Positions 7,610 through 16,628 are shown, numbered from the stretch's first letter. The stretch is DNA of 64,000 bases from Bacillota bacterium (GCA_023426575.1 JAFAAL010000012.1:62001-126000), one strand, 5' to 3'. The notes: generated from the sequence alone by a model not told the origin. Program-made: numbers and translations.

Positions 7610-8130
7610 CAGTCAAAGATCTCGACGAGGCCCTCGGGAAGCTCAAACTGTATGCTCCCTCCTATGAGATCAACGTCTTGGAGCCAAATGCGATTGAGCG
7701 GGATGTATATTTTCTTGGCCGTGTCGCTCTCGACTTCGAGAAGATCGCGATGCCCCGTGCTCAGAACTTCTGTCACCTTGCCAAGCAAGGTCTCCCGATC
7801 GTAAACGGAGAGCCCGATGAGGTCACAGACATACCAACTGTTGGCGTCGAGCGTCTGCGCCTTTTCCCGGGGGACAGAGAGATAGAGCCCCTTGAGAGCC
7901 TCTGCCGCCTCGCGATCAGAACATTCGACAAAGGACAGAAAGACCTCGCGCCCTGCAGCACGTGCCTTGCGCACCTTGAGGGTTCTCAGAACCTGCCCGT
8001 TAGGATCCTCCAACTGACAGTCCCTGAGCGCCAAAAAGCGCTCGGGATCATCAGCGAATGAACGGATCTTGACTTCGCCTTTCAGACCGTGCGCCTTGGT
8101 GATCTGTCCGATGATCAGTTGTTCTTGCAT
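7609..8130 (-). CDS. rimM: 16S rRNA processing protein RimM
   Basis: A 173-residue 30S maturation factor that binds S19 and helps form the head domain. The N-terminal barrel has IGQITKAHGLKGEVKI (about 6-21), the family signature; the C-terminal PRC-barrel half has WYVCDLIGLSVYD and ends with the conserved ILPEGLVEIFD-like sequence. Length is typical. Its start at 8130 lies 16 bases inside khpA, and its stop overlaps the trmD start, consistent with a coupled operon. Confidence 0.95.
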   Translation of the reverse strand: MQEQLIIGQITKAHGLKGEVKIRSFADDPERFLALRDCQLEDPNGQVLRTLKVRKARAAGREVFLSFVECSDREAAEALKGLYLSVPREKAQTLDANSWYVCDLIGLSVYDRETLLGKVTEVLSTGHRDLLEVESDTAKKIYIPLNRIWLQDVDLIGGSIQFELPEGLVEIFD

Positions 8131-8360
8131 TCGTCCAGAATATCAACGTAAATGCGATCGCCTGTCCGCATGCCCTTGGCCTTCATAATCTGACGAATGG
8201 CCTGGGCTCTTCTGCCGCCACGACCGATGACTTGACCCATGTCGTCGGGATCAACGGTCACCTCGAGGGTGATGCCATTCTCGTTTTCACGGCGCTCAAT
8301 CACAATGGCCTCGGGCTTGTCGACGAGGGCCTCTAAGATATGCTTTAACAGTTCTTCCAT
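8115..8360 (-). CDS. khpA: KH-domain RNA-binding protein KhpA (YlqC)
   Basis: An 81-residue single KH domain protein. The RNA-binding loop is VIGRGGRRAQAIRQIM, with GRGG as the GXXG motif. In other Bacillota KhpA forms a dimer with KhpB and affects cell elongation and small-RNA binding. The ATG at 8360 (MEELLKHILEALVDKPEAI) is preferred because it matches the usual family N-terminus; a TTG at 8372 would extend it by four residues into the rpsP stop. It sits in the conserved rpsP-khpA-rimM order. Confidence 0.93.
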   Translation of the reverse strand: MEELLKHILEALVDKPEAIVIERRENENGITLEVTVDPDDMGQVIGRGGRRAQAIRQIMKAKGMRTGDRIYVDILDECKNN

Positions 8361-8364
8361 GGGC

Positions 8365-8610
8365 CTAGTCAAGAGCGCCTGCCTTCTTCATGATGGCTCT
8401 CACAGTCTCCGTAGGCTGAGCACCCTTCTTGACCCAGTCCTTGGCTTTTTCGCAGTCAAGCTTGATATCCGCAGGGTCTGTATTGGGGTTGTAATAACCG
8501 ATCTCCTCAATGAAACGGCCATCCCGCGGGAAACGCGAATCTGCCACGACGATTCTGTAGTGGGCTTGCTTCTTCATACCGACTCTCTTCAGTCGAATTT
8601 TAACTGCCAT
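8365..8610 (-). CDS. rpsP: 30S ribosomal protein S16
   Basis: An 81-residue S16. MAVKIRLKRVGMKKQAHYRIVV-type opening and the RDGRFIEEIGYYNP signature (about 30-43) are diagnostic. Length is normal. CGGAGG lies 7 bases upstream of the ATG. It is third in the operon starting at ylxM, between ffh and khpA. Confidence 0.97.
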   Translation of the reverse strand: MAVKIRLKRVGMKKQAHYRIVVADSRFPRDGRFIEEIGYYNPNTDPADIKLDCEKAKDWVKKGAQPTETVRAIMKKAGALD

Positions 8611-8646
8611 AATATCCTCCGTATGGTCTTCTATTTATCTCTAAGG

Positions 8647-9990
8647 TTAAAACGGGAGATCGTCAGCCCCGAAGAGGCGGGCCATCTGGCGTTTTTGTCC
8701 TTTAGACATCCTTTTGAATTTCTTCATCATCTTCTGCATCTCATTGAACTGCTTCAAGAGACGGTTGACATCTGCCACATCTTGTCCAGAGCCCTTGGCG
8801 ATACGCTTGCGTCTGCTGGCATCCAAGAGTCTCGGATTGCGTCTCTCGGCCTCAGTCATACTCCGCAGGAGAGCCAGTTGTCGATCGACAATCTTATCGT
8901 CGACCTCAAGATCTTTGATCTGCTTGGCCCCAGGTAGAAATGAAATGATCTCCTGGAGGGGGCCTAATTTCTTCATTTGCTGAATCTGGTCCATCAGATC
9001 ATTGAGATCAAAGGCATTGCGCTTAAGGCGATCATAGGCCTCCTGCGCCTTCTCCTCGTCGAGAGCCTGAGACGCCTTCTCAATCAGAGAGAGAACGTCG
9101 CCCATGCCGAGAATCCGTGAGGCCATGCGATCTGGATAGAACTCTTCAAACTCAGAGATCTTCTCCCCGACGCCGATCATCTTGATAGGTTTCCCAGTGA
9201 CCTTGCGAATAGAGAGGGCGGCACCACCACGAGCATCGCCGTCCAGCTTGGTCATGATGTAGCCATCGACGCCGATTTCATTGTTAAAGTGCTCGGCGAT
9301 ATTGACGGCCTCTTGACCGATCATCGCATCGAGGACAAGGAGACGCTCGTGTGGTTTGACAAGCTCGTTGATCTCCTTGAGTTCTGCCATCAGTTCGGGA
9401 TCCACCGTCATCCGGCCTGCCGTATCAACGATCAAGACATCACAGAGAAGGTAGCGAGCCCGATCCATCGCCTCTCTGGCAATTTCGACGGCCGAGGGTT
9501 CCTCAGGGTGAATGTAGTAATTGAGATCAGCCTGCTTGGCCAGAGTCGCCAGCTGTTCCTGGGCGGCAGGACGATGGACGTCGACCGAGGCCAAGAGGGG
9601 TTTCTTCCCCTGCTTTCTCAAGAAGACGCCGAGCTTTGCGGCCGTCGTCGTCTTCCCAGAACCCTGGAGTCCATAGAGCATAATAACTGTGAAGCCCGTC
9701 GGCGAAAAGCTGATCTTAGCCTGATCCGAGCCGAGGATTTCTATCAGTTCCTCATGGACGATTTTGACGACTTGCTGGCCAGGAGTCAGACTCTTCATGA
9801 CCTCCTGCCCGACACAGCGATCTGCAATATCCCTGACAAAGTCCTTGACGACTTGGTAGTTGACGTCAGCTTCGAGGAGGGCGAGGCGAATTTCACGTTG
9901 CATCTCCTTGAGATCTGCTTCGCTAATTCTCTGCTTACCCTTTATTTTCTCGCTGATCGCCGTCAGCTTATCGCTCAGATTTTGCAGCAT
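8647..9990 (-). CDS. ffh: signal recognition particle protein Ffh
   Basis: A 447-residue SRP54-family GTPase that recognises signal sequences on nascent chains and hands them to FtsY. N domain to about residue 90; G1 is GLQGSGKTTTAAK (107-119), G3 DTAGR, G4 TKLDGDARGG. The Met-rich M domain (NDLMDQIQQMKKLGPL... and the C-terminal NEMQKMMKKFKRMSKGQKR) binds SRP RNA and signal peptides. The 4.5S/6S SRP RNA gene is not in the window. It overlaps the 3' end of ylxM by 23 bases. Confidence 0.97.
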   Translation of the reverse strand: MLQNLSDKLTAISEKIKGKQRISEADLKEMQREIRLALLEADVNYQVVKDFVRDIADRCVGQEVMKSLTPGQQVVKIVHEELIEILGSDQAKISFSPTGFTVIMLYGLQGSGKTTTAAKLGVFLRKQGKKPLLASVDVHRPAAQEQLATLAKQADLNYYIHPEEPSAVEIAREAMDRARYLLCDVLIVDTAGRMTVDPELMAELKEINELVKPHERLLVLDAMIGQEAVNIAEHFNNEIGVDGYIMTKLDGDARGGAALSIRKVTGKPIKMIGVGEKISEFEEFYPDRMASRILGMGDVLSLIEKASQALDEEKAQEAYDRLKRNAFDLNDLMDQIQQMKKLGPLQEIISFLPGAKQIKDLEVDDKIVDRQLALLRSMTEAERRNPRLLDASRRKRIAKGSGQDVADVNRLLKQFNEMQKMMKKFKRMSKGQKRQMARLFGADDLPF

Positions 9991-10348
9991 GGTCCTTATC
10001 CTCTAGACTAAAGAGCGCTCGCACGGCCTGAAGCACCGCCAGCGCTGATTCGGTTCGCCCGCCTCGGATCTGCTCGATGAGCTTTTGCTCGAGATCGAGA
10101 TACAACTCTGCCTTCTGTAGAAGGCCCAGCTGTAAATCAAAAGCATAGAGCCGATGGCAGCCCTGTTTGACCTGGGCGTGAACGGCCTGTCGTGAGCAGC
10201 CCTCATTTTCAGCGATTTCGCTGAGGGTTAAATTATCTGTCAAATATGACGCGAGTGTCCGCCTCGTCTTCTCAGGCAGCAGTGGCCCGTAATAGGAGAA
10301 GAGCTGACCGAGCTCGACGTATTTTTCCAATTGATCTTGTGCCTGCAT
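9968..10348 (-). CDS. ylxM: YlxM, helix-turn-helix accessory protein of the SRP pathway
   Basis: A 126-residue YlxM/p13-family protein. The sigma-like helix-turn-helix is seen at about 27-62 (YLTDNLTLSEIAENEGCSRQ, then AVHAQVKQGCHRLYAFD). YlxM stimulates SRP GTPase cycling in streptococci; it is generally found just upstream of ffh as here. It is the first gene after the ftsY terminator and has its own strong promoter whose -10 box ends 8 bases before the ATG, leaving essentially no 5' leader and no ribosome binding site. Confidence 0.9.
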   Translation of the reverse strand: MQAQDQLEKYVELGQLFSYYGPLLPEKTRRTLASYLTDNLTLSEIAENEGCSRQAVHAQVKQGCHRLYAFDLQLGLLQKAELYLDLEQKLIEQIRGGRTESALAVLQAVRALFSLEDKDHAAKSER

Positions 10349-10356
10349 CGCTAGGA

Positions 10357-10385
10357 ATCATAACGGCCTAAAAAGGATCTGTCAA
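10357..10385 (-). promoter_or_regulatory. promoter of ylxM-ffh-rpsP operon, nested in the ftsY terminator
   Basis: Reverse strand TTGACA (10380-10385), 17-base spacer, TATGAT (10357-10362). The -35 box is part of the descending arm of the ftsY terminator stem. The hexamer ends 8 bases before the ylxM ATG, so transcription should start within 0-2 bases of the start codon. Confidence 0.75.
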
Positions 10386-10401
10386 GACTCCACCTTGACA
10401 G
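10370..10401 (-). terminator. intrinsic terminator after ftsY
   Basis: Reverse strand CTGTCAAG-GTGGAGT-CTTGACAG (10379-10401), then ATCC and TTTTT. Perfect 8-bp stem, 2 bases after the ftsY stop. Confidence 0.75.
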
Positions 10402-10403
10402 AG

Positions 10404-11339
10404 TTAGTCCTGTTTTGCCAGGGCCTCAACATCTGGCAGGAGCGAGTCGACAAATAGTTCTGGATCAAAGTCTTGGAGGTCATCGATATCTTCTCCGAGC
10501 CCGACCAAAATAATGGGCAGATGTGATGAATGAGCGAGCGCGAGCGCTATTCCCCCCTTGGAGTTGCCGTCGAGCTTTGTCATGATCAGGGCTGACAAGA
10601 GCGTCACCTTGGCAAATTCTTCAGCTTGAACCAAGGCATTCTGGCCCGTCGTCGCATCAACTGAGAGCAGTGACTCGACACGCGCATTCGGCGCCTCACG
10701 GCTGATCACGCGATGAATTTTGCCCAATTCATCCATGAGATTTTGCTTGTTGTGCAGACGCCCCGCCGTATCGATAATCAAGAGATTCGACTGCCGTGCC
10801 TTGGCGGCCTGGATGGCATCGTAGACAATGGCTGCTGGGTCATGTCCCGTCTCAGAGGCGACAACAGGCACCCCCGCTCTCTGCCCCCAAGCTTGCAACT
10901 GCTCGATGGCTGCGGCCCTAAAAGTGTCTGCCGCCGCCATGATCACCTTGAGTCCCTCTTCTTTATAGCGATGGGCCAGCTTACCAGCACTCGTCGTCTT
11001 GCCAGTGCCGTTGACCCCAATGAGCAATAAGATGTTGAATTCTTCTGGGCGGAGGCGAAGACTCTGTCTTGGTCCTAAGATCTCGAGCATGCCAGCCTTG
11101 AGAGAGGCAATGACCGAGGCCGTATCATTTTTACCCGTCTGCCTGACATCCTCACGCACTCTCTCGAGCAATTTATCAGCAACGGGGGCCGAGACGTCTG
11201 AGCGAATGAGGAGCATTTCCAATTCTTCTAGTTGTTCTTCATCAAAGTAGCCCAAATTAGCGGCAATCTTATTGAGATTGTCCGTAAAAAAATCTCTTGT
11301 CTTCGTCAATCCTGTCTTAAACTTGTCAAAAATACTCAT
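10404..11339 (-). CDS. ftsY: signal recognition particle receptor FtsY
   Basis: A 311-residue SRP GTPase at the membrane that receives Ffh-ribosome complexes. N domain to about residue 90; G1 GVNGTGKTTSAGK (108-120), DTAGRLHNKQNLM, G4 TKLDGNSKGG, and the closing GLGEDIDDLQDFDPELFVDSLL typical of the family. The acidic A domain of E. coli FtsY is absent, as usual in Bacillota. The ATG at 11339 has GGAGG 6 bases upstream; longer versions would run into smc. Last gene of acpP-rnc-smc-ftsY. Confidence 0.96.
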   Translation of the reverse strand: MSIFDKFKTGLTKTRDFFTDNLNKIAANLGYFDEEQLEELEMLLIRSDVSAPVADKLLERVREDVRQTGKNDTASVIASLKAGMLEILGPRQSLRLRPEEFNILLLIGVNGTGKTTSAGKLAHRYKEEGLKVIMAAADTFRAAAIEQLQAWGQRAGVPVVASETGHDPAAIVYDAIQAAKARQSNLLIIDTAGRLHNKQNLMDELGKIHRVISREAPNARVESLLSVDATTGQNALVQAEEFAKVTLLSALIMTKLDGNSKGGIALALAHSSHLPIILVGLGEDIDDLQDFDPELFVDSLLPDVEALAKQD

Positions 11340-11352
11340 AGTAATCCTCCAT

Positions 11353-14300
11353 TTAATTGAGATAGGGGGCGCGATCGAGACTCTCGGGCTCGAGGGAGAG
11401 CAAGTGCGAGACCCCGCGCTCACGCATGCTGACGCCGTAGAGACGCTCAGCCACGGCCATCGTGTTCTTGCGGTGCGTGATCAGGATAAACTGCGTCTTA
11501 TCGATGTAGCGCCGTAAATAGGCCGTAAAACGATCGATATTGGCCTCGTCGAGAGCAGATTCAACTTCGTCCAGAATCGCAAAGGGCGCCGGCCGCAGTT
11601 TAAAGAGCGCAAAGAGAACGGCGATAGCCGTCAATGCGCGCTCACCTCCCGACAGGAGCGAAAGATTTTGCAGTTTCTTACCTGGCGGCTGAGCCTTAAT
11701 TTCAATGGGCGAGTCGAGGTCCTCTGGATCGAGCAAGACGAGGTCGGCGCTTCCTCCTTGGAACAGTTCGGCAAATACTTCGGCAAAAGCCACACGTAGA
11801 TTCTCAAACTCATGATTGAAGCGCTCGAGCATCTTAAGTTCAAGATCTTGGATGAGCCCTTCGACTTCTCTTTGACTTTTTTCAAGATCCGCATGTTGTT
11901 GCTCGAGAAAGTTGACCCGCTCTTGAAGTTCGATAAAGTCGCGGTCAGCACCTGCTTGAATCTCGCCGAGTTCCTTGATCTCTTGCCGCAGTCGATTGAC
12001 GTCGCGCCGGCTGACCTCTTGCGGCGCCTCCAGCTTTTGCACCTCGGCGAGAACTTCCTGCCAAGAGAGCTCGTACTGCTCCCAGAGACGATTCTTCTCA
12101 CTCTGGAGCGTCTGAATACGGCGCTCCCTTTGCGCCTCTGCCCGTGTCATCTGCAGGGCAATCTCCTGACGCTGACTCTGGAGAGCAGAGCTCATCTGAT
12201 AGAGTTCTTCGCGCTTCGCAAGAAGAGCTTTTAGGCTCTCTTCTAAAACTTCCTGCGCCGCCTGTCTCTTACTGTGCTCAGTCTGATACGCCAATATCTT
12301 GATCTTGCTCTCTTCTCGCTCTCTCTCTAGACCGATCAGGCGCTCCTCCATGATTTTAAGTTCTTGAGACTTCGTCTCGAGATCGTGACGACTTTTCGCC
12401 AGGCGCTCAGCATACTGTGTCTGCACTGATTGGCGCTCTTGCAGGGCAGACTTTGACTCCAAGAAGCGACTGTTTTCTTCCTGATACCGGAGTTCTGCCT
12501 GGCGGAGCTGCGCCCTCGCGGCACTCAGTTGAGCCTCGAGTTCTGGCCAGCTCTCCCGCGCCTGCTCATATTTTTCTGCGAGAATCTCCAGTTCTGACTC
12601 CAGGCGATCCAAGTTTTCCTGGAGAGCCTCTTCCGCTCCAGCCTCGGCCTCGCTCAGGGTCTGAGATTCGCGCTGCTGATACATTTCCTTGAGACGTGTC
12701 TCCAATATGACGATCTCTCGACGCCTGACTTCCTCATCTTCCTGACAGATCGTGAGGGTATGACTTTTAGATGCAAGATCAGCATCATTTGCCTCTTGCT
12801 CGGCCGTGAGAACTTCTAGGCGCAGTTGCAGTTCCTCAAGTTCTCGCTCTGCGGCGTGCAGCGCATTCCGACGAGCGAGAAGGTCCCAGTTCCTGCCGCT
12901 TTCTATCCCACCCGTGACCGAGCCGCTGGGGTGCAAGAGTTCGCCTGCGAGGGTCACGAGGCGCCAGCGGCGGTGACCTGCACTCTGGAGAGCCAGCGCG
13001 GCGGGGAGGTCCTCAACGAGCACTATGCGGCCCAAGATATCATCAACAATGCCACGATATCTCGAGTCGCAGTTGACATAGGTAGAAAGAACGCCGAGGA
13101 CCGACGCCTCTCCTCTGAGATCCGTGGGAAGATCAATAGCCGCTTGACCTTGAAAATGATCTAAGGGGATAAATGTCTCTCGCCCAGCTCGTTGCTCCTT
13201 CAGCCAGTCGATAAGCCGGCTGGCCTCAGCCTTGCTCTCCACAACGAGGTAGTGGATCGCAGCTCCCAAGGCCCTCTCCACGGCTTGCTCATAGCTGGAA
13301 TCGACCTCAATCAGTTGCCCAAGAGGCCCAATCAGCCCACGTAGCAAATCTGCTTCCTTTTCACTGGCTTGTCGGAGACGTTTATAAGCCTGCCGATATC
13401 CTTGAAATTCACGCTCCGCATTCTGGAGCAAAGTGAGACTGATTTCGGCTTCCTGCGCCGAGCGACGAGCCTCTCGAATGTCGCCAAATAGAGCTGTGGC
13501 GCGCTCCTCAGATTTCCGCTTGGCCTCCCGAGCTTTCTCCAGAGCGACTTCTGCCCCTAGACGCACTTGCTCGAGTTCTTTTTTCTCCCCTTCTAATTCA
13601 GCAATCTGAAGATCAATTTGGCTTCTTTTTTCTCGATCTTGGCGTGATTGCTCCTGCCGGGATAGAACCTTGGCCCGCAGTTCTGCGCGACTTTCAAATA
13701 ATTTGAGACGTTCATCTTGTAACTTGGCGATCTGGCGCTGGACTTCCGTCGCTTCAAATTCTGCCTCAATCTCGGCATCCCGCGCCAAGTCAAGAGCTTT
13801 ATGAGTCGCCCCTAAGTCCCTCTCCAAAAGGCGCAGCTTTTCTTCATCCGCCGAAAAATCGACAGGCTCTACCGGCTGCGCCAAGACTGCCTCATAATCT
13901 GACTGGAGTCTTGTCAGCTCCGTCTGGAGGCGGTCGATATCACGCTTATAGAGCTCGGCTGTAGTCCTCAATCGAACTTCTAATTCCTGTAATTCGGCAC
14001 CTTGGGCTCGATCCTCAATCTCTTGACGTCGCGAGCTCTCGAGGCGCTCTTCGAGCTCTTCTCGCTCACTCGCTCCTACGGCAAGGCGCTGCTGACAATC
14101 CTTGACTTGTCGATCGACTGCGTCCAGGTCATTTTGATAGGTCGACAACTGCTCTTCAATCGCCTCGATCTCAGCTTGACTGCGGCTTGCATCCGACACT
14201 GCCAAGCTCAAATCGAGCCGCTTCAGCTCCTTCTCCAGTTCGCGATAGATCTTAAGCTTCTCAGCGGCTTCGGAGAGGGGTTCGTAGCGCTCGCGCAAAA

Positions 14301-14886
14301 TAGTCAAAGCGTCGGCCGAGCGATTCAAATTCTCGCGGCTCTCGACGAGTCTTCGCATGGCCTCCTTACGCCGGAGTTTCAACTTGACAATCCCCGCGGC
14401 CTCATCGAAAATCTTGCGTCTCTCATCCCCCTGCTCATGGAGGAGCTCATCGACTTTACCCTGGGAAATAAAAGAATATCCCTTCTTCCCGATTCCAGTA
14501 TCAGCAAAGAGCTCAGAGATATCCTTGAGTCGGACGAGCTCTCCATTGAGAAGGTATTCACTGTCGCCACTGCGATAGTAACGTCGGGTGACCGTCAGGG
14601 CATCCGTCCCGAGTCCCAGGTGCATGACACCCTTAAAATCCAAGCTGACCTCGGCAAAACCGAGACGCTGTCGACTCTGCGTCCCATTAAAGATGACATC
14701 TTGCATCGAGTCGCCGCGCAGACTCCTGGCACTCTGCTCGCCGAGAACCCAGCGCACGGCCTCAGACACATTCGACTTACCGCTGCCATTAGGTCCTACG
14801 ATAGCCGTAATCCCAGGTCTAAACTCAATTTTGACCCGGTCCGGAAATGACTTGAACCCCTGAATTGTCAGCGCTTCAATATGCAC
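11353..14886 (-). CDS. smc: chromosome segregation ATPase SMC
   Basis: A full-length 1177-residue SMC. Walker A GPNGSGKSN is at 31-39; two long coiled coils (about 165-500 and 680-1020) flank a hinge around 510-670 that contains FQGYRQAYKRLRQASE and the glycine-rich GELLHPSGSVTGG. The ABC signature LLSGGERALT is at 1077-1086 and Walker B with the D-loop, FAILDEVESALDE, at 1102-1114. With ScpA/ScpB (not here) it compacts and resolves sister chromosomes. It starts with GTG 2 bases after the rnc stop and has 13 bases before ftsY, the standard Bacillota arrangement. Confidence 0.97.
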   Translation of the reverse strand: MHIEALTIQGFKSFPDRVKIEFRPGITAIVGPNGSGKSNVSEAVRWVLGEQSARSLRGDSMQDVIFNGTQSRQRLGFAEVSLDFKGVMHLGLGTDALTVTRRYYRSGDSEYLLNGELVRLKDISELFADTGIGKKGYSFISQGKVDELLHEQGDERRKIFDEAAGIVKLKLRRKEAMRRLVESRENLNRSADALTILRERYEPLSEAAEKLKIYRELEKELKRLDLSLAVSDASRSQAEIEAIEEQLSTYQNDLDAVDRQVKDCQQRLAVGASEREELEERLESSRRQEIEDRAQGAELQELEVRLRTTAELYKRDIDRLQTELTRLQSDYEAVLAQPVEPVDFSADEEKLRLLERDLGATHKALDLARDAEIEAEFEATEVQRQIAKLQDERLKLFESRAELRAKVLSRQEQSRQDREKRSQIDLQIAELEGEKKELEQVRLGAEVALEKAREAKRKSEERATALFGDIREARRSAQEAEISLTLLQNAEREFQGYRQAYKRLRQASEKEADLLRGLIGPLGQLIEVDSSYEQAVERALGAAIHYLVVESKAEASRLIDWLKEQRAGRETFIPLDHFQGQAAIDLPTDLRGEASVLGVLSTYVNCDSRYRGIVDDILGRIVLVEDLPAALALQSAGHRRWRLVTLAGELLHPSGSVTGGIESGRNWDLLARRNALHAAERELEELQLRLEVLTAEQEANDADLASKSHTLTICQEDEEVRRREIVILETRLKEMYQQRESQTLSEAEAGAEEALQENLDRLESELEILAEKYEQARESWPELEAQLSAARAQLRQAELRYQEENSRFLESKSALQERQSVQTQYAERLAKSRHDLETKSQELKIMEERLIGLEREREESKIKILAYQTEHSKRQAAQEVLEESLKALLAKREELYQMSSALQSQRQEIALQMTRAEAQRERRIQTLQSEKNRLWEQYELSWQEVLAEVQKLEAPQEVSRRDVNRLRQEIKELGEIQAGADRDFIELQERVNFLEQQHADLEKSQREVEGLIQDLELKMLERFNHEFENLRVAFAEVFAELFQGGSADLVLLDPEDLDSPIEIKAQPPGKKLQNLSLLSGGERALTAIAVLFALFKLRPAPFAILDEVESALDEANIDRFTAYLRRYIDKTQFILITHRKNTMAVAERLYGVSMRERGVSHLLSLEPESLDRAPYLN

Positions 14887-14888
14887 GC

Positions 14889-15635
14889 CTAAGACATCTC
14901 CATCTTTTTAATTTTGGCCAAAGCCTCAGAGGCAGCCAATTGTTCAGCTCGCTTCTTACTCCCCGCTTCGCCGACCGCCAGTTCCGTACCACGATAGATG
15001 ACGCGTGCCTTGAAGAGCGGCTTGTGGGCTGGTCCTCCCGTCTGAAAGACCTCAAAACTCACGCCCTCCACATCGTGACGCGATTGAAAATATTCGAGCA
15101 GACGACTCTTATAGTCATCGACCAGTTCACCCGCCATCGCCTGGCGACTTAACTTGGCAAGACGTGGCGCCAACCAAGCGGCTGCAGCCATCAGGCCAAG
15201 ATTGAGGTAGATCGCCGCCAAAACAGCTTCAAAGGCATCGCTGAGATTTGAATCCTTGTCACGACCGCCCCCCTGCTCCTCACCATGACCCAAGAAGAGG
15301 TAGCTGCCGAGTTTCATATCTCTAGCAAGCTGCGCAAGACTCTCCTCACGCACCATGCTGGCGCGTAATTTTGTCATATCCCCCTCGGGAAAAGACTTGG
15401 GATCATGATAGATATAATCTGAGACAAGGAGCTCGAGGACCGCATCGCCTAAAAACTCTAAACGCTCATAGTCACGGCTATGATTACGCTCATAGCCATA
15501 GCTCGGATGCGTCAGAGCCAGATGCATCAGCTCTGGCCACTGCAAATTTAAATTTTCCTGGCGACAAAATTTGAGGACGAGAGGGTGAACCCTCTCTGTC
15601 CCCTGATTCTGCTGTAATTTGTGTTTTTTAGGCAC
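14889..15635 (-). CDS. rnc: ribonuclease III
   Basis: A 248-residue double-strand-specific RNase that processes rRNA precursors and structured mRNAs. The catalytic signature RLEFLGDAVLEL is at 58-69, with the second acidic cluster in SDAFEAVLAAIYL (about 132-144). A double-stranded RNA binding domain follows (DDYKSRLLEYFQ ... GSKKRAEQLAASEAL). It starts with GTG immediately after the acpP stop, with no clear ribosome binding site, implying coupling. The long pnp leader hairpin in this window is a possible target. Confidence 0.96.
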   Translation of the reverse strand: MPKKHKLQQNQGTERVHPLVLKFCRQENLNLQWPELMHLALTHPSYGYERNHSRDYERLEFLGDAVLELLVSDYIYHDPKSFPEGDMTKLRASMVREESLAQLARDMKLGSYLFLGHGEEQGGGRDKDSNLSDAFEAVLAAIYLNLGLMAAAAWLAPRLAKLSRQAMAGELVDDYKSRLLEYFQSRHDVEGVSFEVFQTGGPAHKPLFKARVIYRGTELAVGEAGSKKRAEQLAASEALAKIKKMEMS

Positions 15636-15875
15636 CTAGATATTGTTGGCGATATAATTGACGGCATCGCCCACAGTCTTGATGCGCTCGGCCTCTTCAT
15701 CGGGAATGGAGAGATCGAACTCGTGCTCCATTTCGACAATCATATCGACGATGTCGAGAGAGTCGGCATTCAGATCATCGATGAAGTTGGAATCCATGGT
15801 AATTCTCTCAGCATCGATGCCGAGTTCCTCGGACAGCATGGAACGAACTTTTTCAAAGATTTTTTCCTGTGACAC
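15636..15875 (-). CDS. acpP: acyl carrier protein
   Basis: A 79-residue acidic carrier for fatty acid synthesis. The phosphopantetheine attachment Ser39 is in NADSLDIVDM, and the helix II acidic face (EMEHEFDLSIPDEEAERIKT) is typical. The start is the GTG at 15875, preceded at 5 bases by GGAGG; an upstream in-frame ATG at 15959 would give an unlikely extension lying over the promoter. First gene of acpP-rnc-smc-ftsY; the plsX and fab genes that often precede it are absent, replaced by the recA-rimO-pgsA group. Confidence 0.95.
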   Translation of the reverse strand: MSQEKIFEKVRSMLSEELGIDAERITMDSNFIDDLNADSLDIVDMIVEMEHEFDLSIPDEEAERIKTVGDAVNYIANNI

Positions 15876-15915
15876 AGTAACCTCCTTGTGATTTGCAGTG
15901 TGCAAAATCTCTTTA

Positions 15916-15944
15916 ATTCTTTGTGCTCGCATAGTAAATGTCAA
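15916..15944 (-). promoter_or_regulatory. promoter of acpP-rnc-smc-ftsY
   Basis: Reverse strand TTGACA (15939-15944), 17-base spacer, AAGAAT (15916-15921). A second overlapping pair starts 16 bases upstream: TTGACT with TACTAT at 17 bases. The gap of about 100 bases and strong acpP binding site support transcription starting here. Confidence 0.6.
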
Positions 15945-15979
15945 GCTCAGCAAAGTCAAGTTATAGTAACCAGATGCGC

Positions 15980-16600
15980 TCAGGCATCATCTCTGAGAAC
16001 AGAACGATTCTTCCTGAAATAATCATAGGCGGAGATGATGGCGAGAATCACAGCAATAGCGATGAGGAGATCTGTCACTACATAAAGTGCTAAGAGACGC
16101 GGGGCCGAGTCTCCCACCCTCTCCACGAAGAAGTGGCCGAGAATTCCCTCAAGCATCAAGAAGATCAGGGCAAAGAGCTGAACTGTCGTCTTGACCTTGC
16201 CCCACCACGACGCCGCGATGACTTGGCGCTTTTCGAGGGCGACTTGGCGCAGCCCCGTGATAATCAGTTCCCGCGCCAAGATCACGAAGAAGACAAAGGC
16301 ATGAACTCGTCCTCTCGCCACAAAGGCCAGCAAGACCGACAAGACCAACATCTTGTCCGCAAGAGGATCTGTAAACTTGCCAAAGTTGGTGACCAAGTTA
16401 CGGCTCCTTGCAATACGCCCATCAAAGAAGTCGGTCAGAGATGCAATGACGAAGAGGACAAGCGCTGCGATCTGACCGAAAAGAGAATGAATAAAGCGAA
16501 TCTGGGCTGGCCAGAAGGGAATCTCCAGAAGTAAGAGCATGACAAGGGGGATGAGGGCCATCCTCATCAGGGTCAGTTTATTAGGTAAATTTAATTTCAT
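15980..16600 (-). CDS. pgsA: CDP-diacylglycerol-glycerol-3-phosphate 3-phosphatidyltransferase PgsA
   Basis: A 206-residue membrane enzyme making phosphatidylglycerol phosphate, the committed step to phosphatidylglycerol. The CDP-alcohol phosphotransferase motif is perfect: Asp57, Asp60-Gly61, Ala64-Arg65, Gly74, Asp78, Asp82 (LTDFFDGRIAR then GKFTDPLADK). Several hydrophobic segments match the six-helix fold. The ATG at 16600 has GGAGG 5 bases upstream, better than the in-frame GTG at 16606. It follows rimO and precedes the acpP promoter. Confidence 0.95.
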   Translation of the reverse strand: MKLNLPNKLTLMRMALIPLVMLLLLEIPFWPAQIRFIHSLFGQIAALVLFVIASLTDFFDGRIARSRNLVTNFGKFTDPLADKMLVLSVLLAFVARGRVHAFVFFVILARELIITGLRQVALEKRQVIAASWWGKVKTTVQLFALIFLMLEGILGHFFVERVGDSAPRLLALYVVTDLLIAIAVILAIISAYDYFRKNRSVLRDDA

Positions 16601-16628
16601 ACTCACCTCCGCAAGTTCTCACAAGGTT

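Noticed and set aside
9289..10011. Forward open frame of 240 codons opposite ffh
   Set aside because: Shadow of the ffh GTPase domain codons; no start signal or domain.
14002..14850. Forward open frame of 282 codons opposite smc
   Set aside because: Lies wholly opposite conserved smc sequence, has no recognisable domain, and long antisense frames are common in this composition.
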